A stretch of DNA of 64,000 bases, taken from the NCBI GenBank assembly GCA_963576565.1, contig OY755047.1, positions 20,591,171-20,655,170 of the forward strand. Direction: 5' to 3'. The notes under the pieces were generated by a model that did no database searches, was not told where the DNA came from, and saw only the letters and a list, made by a program, of their open reading frames with translations. Of this stretch, positions 21,478-32,546 are shown in pieces. This stretch comes from Aspidapion aeneum. Lineage: Eukaryota > Arthropoda > Insecta > Coleoptera > Brentidae. Each line of letters begins with the position of its first letter. Position 1 is the stretch's first letter. The position numbers were made by a program, and so were the translations under genes.

Positions 21478-21856
21478 GTTGTCGTGGGCATGACATTCGT
21501 TGGCTCGAATAAAGAAAATATCAATCAGTTAACAAAATTGTGAAAAATGCATATTGCTCAAATAGTAGGTGACTTTATTTAAATAAACCAATTCACCAAA
21601 CAATTTTCTTCTCTGTTCTTATAGGTAAAATAATAAAGGATGTAAATCAGTTTGGATTAGTCCGTGAATTCAAACCCAATGATGGATTTAGAAAGCATTC
21701 CTCGGAAGAAGTGAAGTCGTGATCCATAGGAAAGCGGACAATGCGATGTATCTCTGTGGAATCTTATTGTTCTCAACGGCGCTCGACTTTAGAAGAATAT
21801 CTTTATAGCGCGTGGTTGTTGGACAGACTTCATTTTTTTTTAATGGACTGGTAATA
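21478..21856. other. No gene seen
   Basis: No coding or repeat signal supported between the Tc1 relic and the foldback element. Confidence 0.5.
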
Positions 21857-22877
21857 TACAGTGTCCCCCATAATGTTCGCAACATATGGGAAAAATTTTT
21901 ATTTGTAAGTTATGGAAAAAAAATTATATACGATCAATCCTGCTTGTTGAATAACCTAGAAAGACATTTTGACATTAGTCACGTGATCACTGTCATGACG
22001 GCAAATTCAAAAAATTAGTCATGAAAACCCAAAAAGTGAGGTTAGATGGCAAAATATCGAAAGAAGTTACTTGAACAAAGGGTTTAGAATGTCATTTTAG
22101 GTTCCTCTATGAAATTTGGAGCAATAATCATAAAAAATAAGAAATACCCTATTTTTGGGCCCAGCCTTATTATAAATTAATTTTATACAGATTTTATTAT
22201 TGAGATATTTCAAGCAATGCTATATTTAATGGGCAAAAGTAAAATTATTCCAAATTCTGTATTAAAGACACTCATAAAATACTCTGCCAATCTATGGGCA
22301 CCTAAGCTCACACTGGATACTATCGTTATAGTGTATCTACGTGAAAGCTAATATAACTAAAACTGAAGTATATTTTATTGAACTCTAGAGTCAATTACCT
22401 TTCGTTTGATACCACACAAGCCATGTTTTGACTTAAACTCTAATTTTTCAAATCTACCCCCACCATTTTTTTAAAAACTAAAATGTATTTTCTTTAACTC
22501 CAGACTCAATTACCTTTCGTTTGATATCACACACGCCATATTTCCACTTAAACACTAACTTTTGAAATTTACCCCCACCCTTTTTTTTTAAATAAACTAA
22601 AATGTAATTTATTTAACTCCAGACTCAATTACCTTTCGTTTGATATCACACACGCTATATTTTTACACAAACTCTAATTTTTGAAATCTACCCCCACCCA
22701 TTTATTTGGCTTGTGTTCGGTGGATTTTGTTCATTTTTAAATGGGACCATCTCGACCCAAAACCCAGCCAGGGTACCAAATTTCATTAAAATCGGGCAAG
22801 CCATTTTTGAGTTATGCGCGTTGGTCGTTACAGACAGACATACAGACACACAGACAGACAGACAGACAGACAGACAT

Positions 22878-22911
<34 letters not shown>

Positions 22912-23740
22912 GGCGCAACAAAAAAGTTTCAAAATCATCTGAAATGCAAAGATATATAAAAATTTTTGAAATCGGAGCAACTTTTTTTTTCTCGAAAAAA
23001 TTAGGATCACCATAGCTCACACTACTATAGTATAGTATATGTGTGAGCTAAAATTAAATAAAATTATCTGATTGGCACATGTACGTGTCTTGTTGCAATG
23101 GCCTTTTGTTTTGACAGTGTGTAAGGTTTCTGTGAATTTAGTATTAATACCACCATGGAAAAGAACAATGTCATTGATATTATTTATTAAATATTTTATT
23201 AAAGTTTTCATAATTAATGATGGGGTTCTTTTCTATTGTGGTATTAATACTAAATTCACGGAAACCTTACAAACTTGTCAAAAAAAGGCCATTGCGACAA
23301 GAAAGGAACATGTGCTAATCGGCTATTTATATTTAATTTTATATGAGTGACTTCAATATAGAATTTTGAATCATTTTACCTTTGTCCATTAAATATTGCG
23401 TTAATTAAACTATTTCAATAATAAAATCTGTATAAAATTAATTCATAATAAGGCTAGGGCCAAAAATAGGGTATTTCTTATTTTTTATTATTATTGTTCC
23501 AAATTTCATAGAGGACCCTAAAATGACATTCTAAACACCTTTTTCAAATAACTTTTTTCGACTTTTTGGGATTTCATGCCTAATTTTTTGAATTTGCCGC
23601 CATGACAGTGATCATGTGACAAATGTTAAAATGTCTTTTTAGGATATTCAACAAGCAGGATTGATCGTATATAAAATTTTTTCTCATATCTCACAAAAAT
23701 TTTTTTCCCATATGTTGCAATCATTATGGGGGACACTGTA
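21857..23740. mobile_element. 1.88-kb foldback TIR element with TA duplication
   Basis: Ends are TACAGTGTCCCCCATAATG and its complement. The inverted arms run about 420 bp (21857-22279 and 23330-23740) and continue after a nested insertion as 23054-23340, another near-palindrome around GGTATTAATAC. TA dinucleotides flank both ends, consistent with a Tc1/mariner-type or related MITE. No transposase frame. Removing 22280-23053 makes the two arms collinear, which proves that segment was inserted later. Confidence 0.8.
22280..23053 (+). mobile_element. TCTG-cored element, copy D (nested)
   Basis: Inserted in the left arm of the foldback element: the left arm reads CACTCATAAAA, the right-arm equivalent reads CACTCATATAAAATTAAAT, and the copy lies between. 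This fixes the ends as TACTCTGCC and GTGTGAGC, with TAAAA on both sides. It has the full layout of copies A and B with an ACAG tract at 22830-22912. Confidence 0.85.
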
Positions 23741-23819
23741 TTTACAGCACTACATTAGAAATAACTAGCGAAAACCTAATTGGACCTCGATATATATTTT
23801 GACAATTGTTTAACTGCAT

Positions 23820-25400
23820 TATGGATCTTCCTACTACTATTACTACTACTACTACTACGACTAATATGTCGGTTTAAAACATTTTTCTACGTTGTCCGAC
23901 GCCTATTTTCTACCTCCTTCGATCCTGACAATCATTTTCAGTCAGGTTTTTTGACTTATTGATCTTTGGATTGACTATTGCCATTCCAGTTTAGCGCGTC
24001 CTCTTTTTCTGCGCCCTATTGGCTATTGGTTGCCATATCGGTTGTCTTTTAGTGATGTCATCCGTTATGCTTCCCTCAATTCTCATTTTTTTTATGATCT
24101 CATTTCTTATGTACCTAATCTGTTCTAAATATTCTCATTGATCTTCTTATTGCATCCATTTCGACATTTTGTATTTTTCTGTTACGCGGCAAGTCTCTAT
24201 TTCATACAACAGCGTGCTTTTCACCATTGTTCCATACATGTTAAATTTTACATCCATTTTCATCTCTCTGCTCCATAAAATACTGTTAAGACATCCAATA
24301 AGCTTTTTTGCTTTTACTATTCTTTTTTCCAGTTCTTTACAGTCTGTCCCTGTCTTATCAAATGTGACACCCAAGTATACATACTCATTGCATGGAGATA
24401 TTGTTTGTCCATTGTCTAGTTTTAAATCACTGGATTTGTTGTGTAAATAAATAAATAAATAAATAAAATAAATAAATTAATAACGGTTACTGCTAATCCC
24501 CACTTTTGGTATTCTTCCGTTAACTTTCTCACCATATACTCCATGTCTTCTTTATTATTAGCTACAATTACTTGGTCATCAGCAAACTGTAGTGTGTATA
24601 TGGTAAATCAGTCGTTAAGTTGTATTCCCATGCCGTGCACTTTACGTTTCTAGTTTTTTAGAGCTACTGCGATATATATTTTAAAAAGAGTTGGAGAGGG
24701 ACAACATCCCTGTCTTAAGCCTTTCGGTACCAATAATTCTCTTGAAAGTCAATTTCCAATTTTGATATTAGATTTTGACCCTTTGTATAGTTCTTTTTTC
24801 GCGTTTATGCATGTATGATTGATATTAGTTTGCTCTAACACTGTCCATAATTTTTCTACTGGAACTTTTTGTAGGTCCACAAAGGTAACATGAGTCTCTA
24901 TATTTCTGGCGCTCCTTTTCTCAGTTACTTGTTTAAGACAAAAAACATTATCACTTTGCTCTTCTTCTTCTTGTTCATGAAAATCATTCTCTATCAGATC
25001 TCTAAGGATCCTACCGTACAATCTACTCAGAGTACTGGTTACTGAAATTCCTCTGTGATTGTGGCAATCCAGCTTGTTTCCTTTTTTATGTATTGAGGAT
25101 ATGAATGCAATTTTCCAATCATCAGGTACTGGATGTCCGTTTATGCATTGATTGATATTATATGTGAGATTTTCTCCGCTAGCTTTTCCGGATTTAAGCT
25201 TTTTAATACTATTCTTTATAATGTCTCTCCTCGGAGAGAGATATTCAGGTCTCGTTTCCAGCAGCAGTCCCTTGTAGTGTTCTGTCCATTATTCTGGTTT
25301 GATGATCTGGCTGTTTACTTTTTCTTTTGTTGGGTTTTTGACTGTAGAAATGAGTTTCCAAACTTCAGAACTTTGCCTACCTCCTAGGTGTGTATTTATA
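23820..25400 (-). pseudogene. LINE A copy 3 (longest)
   Basis: Minus-strand reverse transcriptase relic. In order: NSIKKLKSGKASG (about 25200), HNHRGISVTSTLSRLYGRIL (about 25030), then a 90-codon open frame (25021-24752) with IETHVTFVDLQKVPVEKLWTV, where four residues (AYDT) including the motif A Asp are deleted. Then LRQGCCPSPTLFKIYIAVAL (about 24690), LQFADDQVIVANNKEDMEY (about 24590, the FADD box intact), GVTFDKTGTDCKELEKRI, and the tail with GQRRK near 23890. An AAAT microsatellite has expanded at 24448-24480. The 3' tail is a TAG/TAC trinucleotide repeat at 23828-23866. The endonuclease domain is absent. Confidence 0.8.
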
Positions 25401-26099
25401 TCGTGGTATTTAAGCTCGAACATTTAATTTTTTCTTTTTTTTCACATTTTTTTTTTCATTTTTTAATTTGGTACCTTTGTAAAAATGACAAATAATTTTT
25501 GAAATTTAATTACTGCTGTATAAACCAGGTTATTCCAAACTTATATGTAGGTTACTAAATTCATATAATCTATTTAATAATAAATTCCAAAACTATTTAA
25601 CTGCTTTTGTTTTATTTTATTTTATTTCGATGCTGCACAAAAACTAGGCATTAGTTTTACGTTTACAAATTAGATCTTAAAATAGAAAATTATGCTCATA
25701 ATAAACTACAGTGTTTTTTTTCTAATATGTGTTATTTTTTTAACGAGCAGCATTGAAGTGAACGTATAAATTCATGGCCTTCCTCAATAATAAACAACGC
25801 GAGAACTTGATAAATGTAAAGTAATTGACAAAATAAACATCAATTTGTTAAAACTAATCAATAATTTTTCGTTAATTTTTAACAATTTTAAATAATTTCT
25901 AGCAATCGTTGCAGCCTTGTTGATTTTCCTTGATTCGAATTAGACACAAAAATTCTAAACGATTTTTTGGCTTGTTGAAATAACAGGGTGTTATATTATT
26001 GAATAAGATGCTTATATCACTTTACAGGGAATTATATTAAAGTAGGTAATTTTTGGCCCCTTTCCAAGGGCCGCTTAAAGTACCAAATTCCTACCAATA
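25401..26099. other. No gene seen (very AT-rich)
   Basis: No ORF with domain content, no repeat partner in the window. Confidence 0.5.
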
Positions 26100-26156
26100 A
26101 CTATTAGTTTCTAACAAAGTATAAAAGGCAACTTCAAAGTGGTAAAGACAACAATG

Positions 26157-26194
26157 GACACCGGTGTTTCGGAAAAAGGCATTTCTATCATCAG
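26157..26194 (-). ncRNA. Degenerate hammerhead-like motif (Penelope-type)
   Basis: On the minus strand CTGATGA (26188-26194) is followed by a weak stem, then GAAA (26167-26170), the self-complementary CACCGGTG, and a GUC-type cleavage triplet. The two invariant cores are present in the right order. Stem II is poor, and stem I pairs at only one base pair here, so it is probably an inactive remnant, or active only as a dimer. It lies just beyond the 3' end of the Jockey-like LINE. Confidence 0.45.
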
Positions 26195-26288
26195 CGAACT
26201 GTGACGAAATGTATGTCTCTTCCTTATAGACCCGTGGACGTTTTCGTCCCGCCGTAGACTGTTTCACCTATTTTTTCATTTTTTTGAT

Positions 26289-26995
26289 TTTTTTTTTACG
26301 GGTATGCGCACTCGCAAGGAGATCCCTATCACGCTCGAGAAGCGGCAAGTGCGCGGAAATGTTGGTGTGTGTTGGTTTTGAAACGGTTCAGGTTGTAACC
26401 TGCAGGGAAAACTGTCGCAGGGAGTTTATTCCACAGCGATGCTGTTCTCCAGAGATATGAATTCTGATATAATGAGGTTCTTGGTGCCTCTATTTTGACA
26501 ATAAATTGATGGTTACCGTCTGTTTGACGTGTTCGCCTAGTAGGTGCTACTCCCGGGGGGATCATACGTGCACACTCTTCAGAGCATTTTCCGTGATAAT
26601 ACCTGTAGAAGAGAGATAGATCGCCCACAGTTCTTCGATGTTCGAGACGATCCAAGCTACGGGTAAGTGCGGGGTCATTGATCAGCTTGATAGCTCGTTT
26701 TTGCACGGTGTTCAAAAGCATTAAGGTATGTTTGGGTGCCGCACTCCATATATGTGAGCAGTACTCCATAGTTGGTCGAATCTGGGCTTTGTAGAATGTC
26801 AGCAGTTGGCTTGGTGTATACAGATGTCTTGTACGAAATAGCACCCCAAGCTTTTGGGACGCCCTTTTAGCTATATCTGCCACGTGATTGTGCCAAGACA
26901 TGTTGGTCTCTGCAGTGACTCCTAAGATGTTCAACTGGCTCTGCAATGCGACAGCACTTCCAGATAGCATGATGTTTGGCTCACCAATAAGTGCC
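26289..26995 (-). pseudogene. Jockey/CR1-like LINE, C-terminal ORF (copy 2)
   Basis: A 213-codon open frame (26970-26332) plus about 25 bp upstream. It starts within the RT thumb/C-terminal region: IMLSGSAVALQSQLNILGV, NMSWHNHVADIAKRAS, LYTPSQLLTFYKAQI, RPTMEYCSHIWSA, then SLWNKLPATVFP, typical of Jockey and CR1 lineages. The stop is followed by a short UTR and an A-rich tail (T-run at 26280-26298 on the plus strand). 5'-truncated, lacking endonuclease and the RT catalytic core. Unlike copy 1 (569-1141) this frame is unbroken, so the insertion may be younger. Confidence 0.82.
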
Positions 26996-27240
26996 TATTT
27001 TTTAAAATTTTTTCCTTCGTCGCCCCCCTTTTCAACAATTTAATTCAATTCCCCCTATGTCGACCCGATTTAATTCGATTATCCCTGTTGCCACTTTGAA
27101 ATGTTGACAGGGGCTGAGATATTCAAGATGGCGGCCAACATGGCAGCGAAATTTTAAATTGCCGCTGTAAAGCCCAAATGGACACAGGTGTACATTTAAA
27201 ATATATTGTTATATAACTAAAAAATAATATCATATTAGTT
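26996..27240. other. No gene seen
   Basis: Unassigned; contains ATTCAAGATGGCGGCCAACATG, but no ORF is sustained. Confidence 0.45.
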
Positions 27241-28100
27241 TTTTCTTAAATGGCTGCAAAAACCTCCAAAAACCCCCCAGACCCCCCAAAATCTAAAAGT
27301 TTGAGGTTTTTTCAAAAGCTTCTAAGAGAAAAATGTATAATATACTTTATTGTAGACAATAAAATTCCTCTTTTAACAATAAAATTCTTTTTTTAACAAG
27401 ATGGAGTTCAATGGAGTTAGACTGAAAACAAACTCTCCAGCGATGTCCGTTAATTGAAGTAATTTAAAAAAGTTGAAAAAATACCCATGCTTTTTCCAAG
27501 ATTTCTTCGATTTTTTTAAAAACTAATGTCTACAGGAAAACATGTGCTTTATTTTGTTATAGTCATTAAAATTTCCTTCTAAATGATGTATATGATGGGA
27601 TTGGTTTCACAATTAAAACTTTAGGGGGTATCCGTAAATTAAATCAATTTTAAAAAAACACAAAATAAACCACTTTTAATACAGGTTCATTCATCATTCA
27701 TCTAATTTTCTCAAAAACTAAGCTTAATATGAAAACATTTATACTATACTTTATTGTAGATAGTGAAATTTTCTTTTTAACAAAGTGGAATTCGGTGGGG
27801 TTTGGCTTATAACAAACTTTCCAGCGACGTCCGTAAATGGGGGTGATTTAAAAAAATCATTAAATTCAATACTATACTTTATTGTAGATAGTGATATTTT
27901 CCAAAACCAAACTCTTTATCAAAACTATATCTATATTTCCTCATAGACAATATTTTTTTTTCAAACTGTGTTTTAAATTTTAAAATCACCAAACTAATCA
28001 ATTTTTTTCCAGGTTTTATCCAATTTTTTTAAAAACTAAGCGTTTTACGACAAAATATCTTTCTAACTTTTCAATGGATAATGAAATTTCCTTTGTCAAC
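27241..28100. repeat. Degenerate ~200-bp tandem repeat
   Basis: The phrase TTTATTGTAGAYARTGAAATTTYC with CCAGCGAYGTCCGT recurs at about 27345-27465, 27550-27640, 27750-27840 and partially near 27880 and 28070, about 200 bp apart. Highly diverged, non-coding. Confidence 0.65.
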
Positions 28101-29013
28101 TTGCTTTCTAAAAATACGTTTTACAATTTTGATATTTTTTTTCTGTGTGGATACGCACGCCAACTTGCGTTTATCACACTCTCAAGAGTAAATAATATTG
28201 TCAATGCCAGAATACACTTTAAACTATTAATCTATAAAATAAAAAAAAATGTTCTTGGTTCGGCATTGAGAAACTTGACGTCGTTTTCTAATATAGATTT
28301 ACTGAATTTCCTGGTTTGGGTTATTCCGTGGCCATGATATAAATTCTAGTTAATAGCAGGTGACTGTGACGAAAAAACAAAGCCAAAGTTCTACAATTTT
28401 TATACCTTGCTGGAAAAGCATGGGTACAGCTAGTTACTAGTCCTCCAATTTTCGGAAGGCGCATGTCCCTCAGGGCTCCCAACACCTTCACTGCACTTGA
28501 AGTGTGCTAATAGGCTAGCTAGAATAAATGTACTTTCAAAAATTTGCCATATTCTTTAAAAAAATTAAAATAAATCAATTGTGCATAGTACAGTACAAAC
28601 AGGATGACTAGGCACGTTTCATACACATTTTAAAATTCAAAAAGAAACAGTGGCGTATCATTGACACCTTTTAAATTTTTTAATAAAACTGTGTGGAGTT
28701 CCAATTTTGAAGATATAACAAATGGTTTTGGATTTTTGTAATTTTTACAGTCAGTTGGTATTTTCTTAGGTTTCTCGATTCGTACGCACATACTTAACGA
28801 AATAGGTAGATATCTATATAATATAATAAGTATAAAAGTTTTGACAAAATATTTATTTTTAAGAAAAATAAGACCTGGAGTTTTCCAGCAAAACAAGGCG
28901 TAGGAGGAGAAAAATATAAAATTAGTACCTAATAATGATGAATTGATAGAGAAAGATAGCGCTAATTGAAGCCATCTTTTGCGCCTCATTTTATTCTGGC
29001 CGAACAATAAGTA
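28101..29013. other. No gene seen
   Basis: Two open stretches (87 codons plus, 125 codons minus) have no recognisable domain and a composition like the flanks. I do not call them genes. Confidence 0.5.
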
Positions 29014-29650
29014 CTTAAGCGGGGTCTACACATAACGTTTTGCCTGACCTTTTACTTGATCAGGTAAAACGGATCAGGCAAAACCTTTCGTGTAGACAAT
29101 AAAACGTACGATTTGCCTGAACTGTACAGGACTGAAGTCGGATCTGTTGAACGGATCGGTAGAGGCTTTCTTTCCGGTAAAACGTCAGTTTTACCGGCAT
29201 TTCTGGTGGTAGTGCATACAACTTTAATTCCTTTCGAGTGCAACTTAGAAGTTGGTATACGAAACGTCCGACATTAGATAAGATAATTTTTTAGGAAATC
29301 AATCAGGTTATTGTCTTCCTCCACTAATTTTTGATTTGTTTTAAACAAATAGTCTCGACATGTTTCGTAAGCAGAAACTTACATCTTCAGGGGACATCAC
29401 CAAACTCAATCAGCACAATATTTTGAAAAACTGGTTAAAAAACTATGTTTAGCTACTGAAAAGTCATAGACATTTAAAACAAAAAACATTATTGACAAAA
29501 GCAGGGCTTCCTCCAAGGTGTATCAAAAACTGATTAAAAAATGGACGTTAAAACTATCAAGTGTGTACGCTAGTCTTTCAACCGTCATACATGACCCTTT
29601 TGACTGAGGCAAAACGGAAGGTAAAATGTTATGTCTAGACCGGGCTTTAA
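29014..29650. mobile_element. TIR element flanked by TTAA, with nested Penelope-like scrap
   Basis: The left end, TTAAGCGGGGTCTACACATAAC, and the complement of the right end, TTAAAGCCCGGTCTAGACATAAC, form inverted repeats. Both continue to TTTTGCCTGA/TTTTGCCTCA blocks. A TTAA on each side suggests a piggyBac- or Kolobok-type duplication. The middle (about 29280-29560) is foreign and carries the hammerhead-like motif. No transposase. Confidence 0.55.
29352..29395 (-). ncRNA. Candidate minimal hammerhead ribozyme 2
   Basis: The minus strand shows CTGAAGA (29384-29390), one unpaired T, a 5-bp stem II GTAAG/CTTAC, GAAA (29363-29366), the self-complementary CATG as stem III, then a GUC cleavage triplet (29357-29359). 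Stem I pairs GTCCC with GAGAC at four of five positions. The order and spacing match the candidate at 48853-48898. Short-stem-III hammerheads of this kind are known from Penelope-like retroelements and may need dimerisation. Confidence 0.6.
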
Positions 29651-29761
29651 ATCAATGGGCAATTTTATCAGTATTCGTAAAGACGTTAAGACTTAAAATT
29701 TATTAAATAATAAACTAACACAAACTTTTAGCAAGTTTTACGTTTGTACGTACGTTATATG

Positions 29762-30640
29762 CAGTGGCGACTGGTGACGTTATAAATTGGGGGGCCGAAA
29801 TTTAAATTGCATGAAAAATGAGATAAAAAAACTTACCGAAACAATTTTATTTTAGTATTTTCCAAATAAGCAGCTATTTGGTGTAGTTTTTAGTTTATTG
29901 GTTTATAGATAAAGTCCAATCGCGTTTCTTTTTTATGGCCCCGTAGAGCAACCTCAAAAATCCCACAGAATTTTAAACTGTCCATTAACCTACTAAGTAT
30001 GTCTAATTTTGGCCACATTTTCATTATGTTCGGTAATTTTATGCCTATAGGCACTATTCAATTGGGACCTAATATCAGTCTTGCCTAGCATAGAAAATTC
30101 TATGTAGTTATTGAAATGAATACCACTTACTTTGTGTCTTTTTAACTTTTCACTAAAGTGCTTGATATCACACATTCCCTTTGTCACCTACGCAGGATCA
30201 CTTCGTGTATTGTTCATAACACACAAGACAAATAAAGCAAAAAAAAAGCATTTCTGTTTTTACACCCGCACAAACCAATTTTCAGCTTCGTATAATTTTT
30301 TATTAAATTTTCTATTATAAGTTTTTTTGGAACACCCCTCGGTATTAGTTGCACTAAAATTTTGGTTAATTTTTAGGTCCGGTCTATGTGGCCCTAAAGA
30401 TTTTATTTGTGATTGGAGTTCATATGTCAACGTGTTTAAATTTGCACAGTTAATTATGTAATCGACGGTATTTATTTCCATTTTATAAACAAACGATAAC
30501 AAAAACAAACAATGTAACGCGATCAAAACAAACTGATATGTCTTCACGAAGGATAAAACCGGCTTCGTAGCAAGGGCAACAGACTTCTTTCGCACGATGT
30601 TGATGGCCGACTTCTACTAAAATAAACGTTCCTCCCGCCC
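29762..30640 (-). mobile_element. hAT element relic (copy 2), DUF4371/ZMYM-like transposase N-terminus
   Basis: The minus-strand frame opens at a Met near 30483 with MEINTVDYIINCANLNTLTYE, LGPHRPDL, then CSKKTYNRKFNKKLYEAENW. After a frameshift come CGCKNRNAFFCFIC (a Cys-rich TTF-type zinc finger, about 30235-30280), GMCDIKHFSEKLKRHKVSGI (30185-30125), LGKTDIRSQLNSAYRHKI, and LKFCGIFEVALRGH near 29960. The sequence then runs to a hAT-like terminus whose outer end is CAGTGGCGACTGGTGACG at 29762. The RNase H-like catalytic core is missing, so this is an internally deleted element. It shares its 5' region (2276-2940) with copy 1 but keeps the zinc finger that copy 1 lost. Confidence 0.7.
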
Positions 30641-30800
30641 TCGCTCCAGAGTATCTAAAAACCCCAAAGCTTTAATTTGCTCCCCTCCCCTATAGATGTA
30701 AAATTAGGTAAAAGTAACATTGCCCACTCCAGGAACGCTAAAGAGCTGAGCTTTAGAAGGCTGATGAACTATGATAAAAGCATTGCATGAGTTTTGAACT
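30641..30800. repeat. Single unit of the ~140-bp array
   Basis: GCTCCCCTCCCCTATAGATG and AACGCTAAAGAGCTGAGC match the units at 3240-4010. It is followed by ATTTCGCATATTTTACTACT, also present at about 4030. Confidence 0.75.
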
Positions 30801-30892
30801 ATATTTCGCATATTTTACTACTTTAAAACTTAAATATGTATATATTTTTATTACTCTAAGATCCAAATCCTTTCAAAAAGGAGTGAAATCAT

Positions 30893-31255
30893 AACAAAAA
30901 CATTGTATGTAATGTAAAAAAAAGCCAAGTACGCGAAAATTGTATTCCGTAAAAAGAATTGAGATAATATTAAAGCCAAGTTCTCCAATACAAATCTCAA
31001 AATTAAAGGTTCTTACTAGTTTGGAAATGTTTTTCTAAGCTTGGCTATTACGGCTGCAAATGACTCTGAGGCACAGTGCTAAATTGAACATAAAGAAGTT
31101 TGGCTGTAATAGCAAAGTTTAAAAAAACATTTCCAAACTAGTAAGAACCTTTTATTTTGAAAATTTTATTGGAAAACTTGGCTTTACTTTTATCTCAATT
31201 CTATTTACGGAATACCATTTTCACATACTTGCCTTTTTTTACATGAAATAATTTT
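30893..31255. repeat. Foldback/palindromic element P, copy 2
   Basis: Same inverted arms and spacer (GGCACAGTGCTAAATTG) as 4094-4453. The order array unit, then ~100 bp, then palindrome is the same at both places, which suggests the array and palindrome travel as one element. Confidence 0.82.
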
Positions 31256-31879
31256 GTTATGATTATTGTATTTTTAGATGTATACAGACATATATGATTA
31301 AACTCTATGTATGACCACCATTTGTTTGGTATGACCCTCTGGTCTAAGGCTTGACCGGAGTACCGTTTTTCAATTTTGGGCGTGACTAACAAAAACCAAT
31401 ACCTACAACCTTTTGGGTGTGTGTAAAATGACAAATGACAATCTGGCTCATTGAAAATAGAGCCAACTGCATGTAACTGTTCATTTTAATGTGGGTTCTA
31501 AGTATATGCATTGACTATGCTTCATTAGGTTCCCGATTGTTCTTTGATTTATGCCTTTTAGTCTTCAATGGTATTGTATGTTTAACCCGCGAGTGGTGAC
31601 TTACGGTCTGTGAGACCAGTCAAAATGAAGAACTTAGTTTAAACGCCAACGCAAACCCAAGCGAACTGCCTAGTACATAGTAGGTGTGACAATTAAATTT
31701 TAAGACTGGCCCTCGTACTAACAGGTTTTAAATCTCCACGCCTCGGGCGGCTGGAGTTATTCACCTTGATGTGCGTTCTAATACCGCGCGCAATCTTGTC
31801 GTCTTTCCTCTGCTAGTCTGGCTTATCCAGTGGTTTGAAGCGGATCGTGCATAGCTCATTTGGCGGAATTACGAAAAAC
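31256..31879. other. No gene seen
   Basis: A GC-richer stretch near 31590-31850 carries no sustained ORF. Nothing recognised before the mariner remnant. Confidence 0.5.
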
Positions 31880-32546
31880 GAAAAAATTGAGCAACGTATT
31901 AATTTAAAGTAAAACTCAAAAAAACGGCTACTGAATGCTTTCGATTGCTAAAGGATGTCTACGGGGAGCAGTGTATGTATGTATTTTTATGTGGCATAAA
32001 AGCTTTTTCGATGGTTGGGAAGAAGTTAAAGATGATGAACGAGAAGGGCGCTCCAACACATCCAAAACAGCGATGCTCATTGTTTTTCTTTGCAATATTA
32101 GGGGTGTTATTCTTATTGAATGGGCGCGTGAGGGTCAAACAGTTAAACAACATTTAAATTTGGAAGAATTGATGTAGTTAAGGGAACGTCCAAGGAAAAA
32201 ACGTCCAGATTTGTGGAAGAACAACGCGTGGCTGCTCTACCAGGCAATGCACCGGCCCACAATGCCCTATCCATTAAGCAGTTTTTAGCTAATAAGAAGA
32301 TCTCCGTCGTTAACCACCCACCATATTCACCATACTTGGCACCGTGCGACTTTTACCTGTTTCCGAAAGTGAAGAAATTGTTAAAAGGAACCCGTTTTAA
32401 AATATTAGAACAAGTCAAGGGAAAAACGGCGAGACTTCTTAACAGCCTCTCTTCTGATGATTTCCAAAATTGCTTCCAACATTGGAAAAAAACGCATGCA
32501 ACGCTGCGTCGACAGAGAAGGGGACTATATTGATTGGGTTAATCGT
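31880..32546 (+). pseudogene. mariner-type transposase pseudogene
   Basis: Cut-and-paste DNA transposase relic of the mariner (DD34D) type. In shifting frames: EQRINLK, KLKKTATECFRLLKDVYGEQC (HTH region), WEEVKDDEREGRSNTSKT, then an internal deletion of roughly 90 residues that removes the GDEKW block with the first catalytic Asp. It resumes as IRGVILIEWAREGQTVKQHL, RERPRKKRPDLWKNNAWLLYQ, NAPAHNALSIKQFLANKK, HPPYSPYLAPCDFYLFPKVK, KGTRFKI and CVDREGDYIDWV. One base is missing in the second catalytic Asp codon of the expected QDNAPAH (near 32252), causing a frameshift. The third Asp (PCDFYLF) remains. Terminal inverted repeats were not identified. Confidence 0.82.

Noticed and set aside
28630..29007. 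125-codon minus-strand frame
   Set aside because: No recognisable domain, no flanking signals, composition like neighbouring DNA; could be chance in AT-rich sequence.
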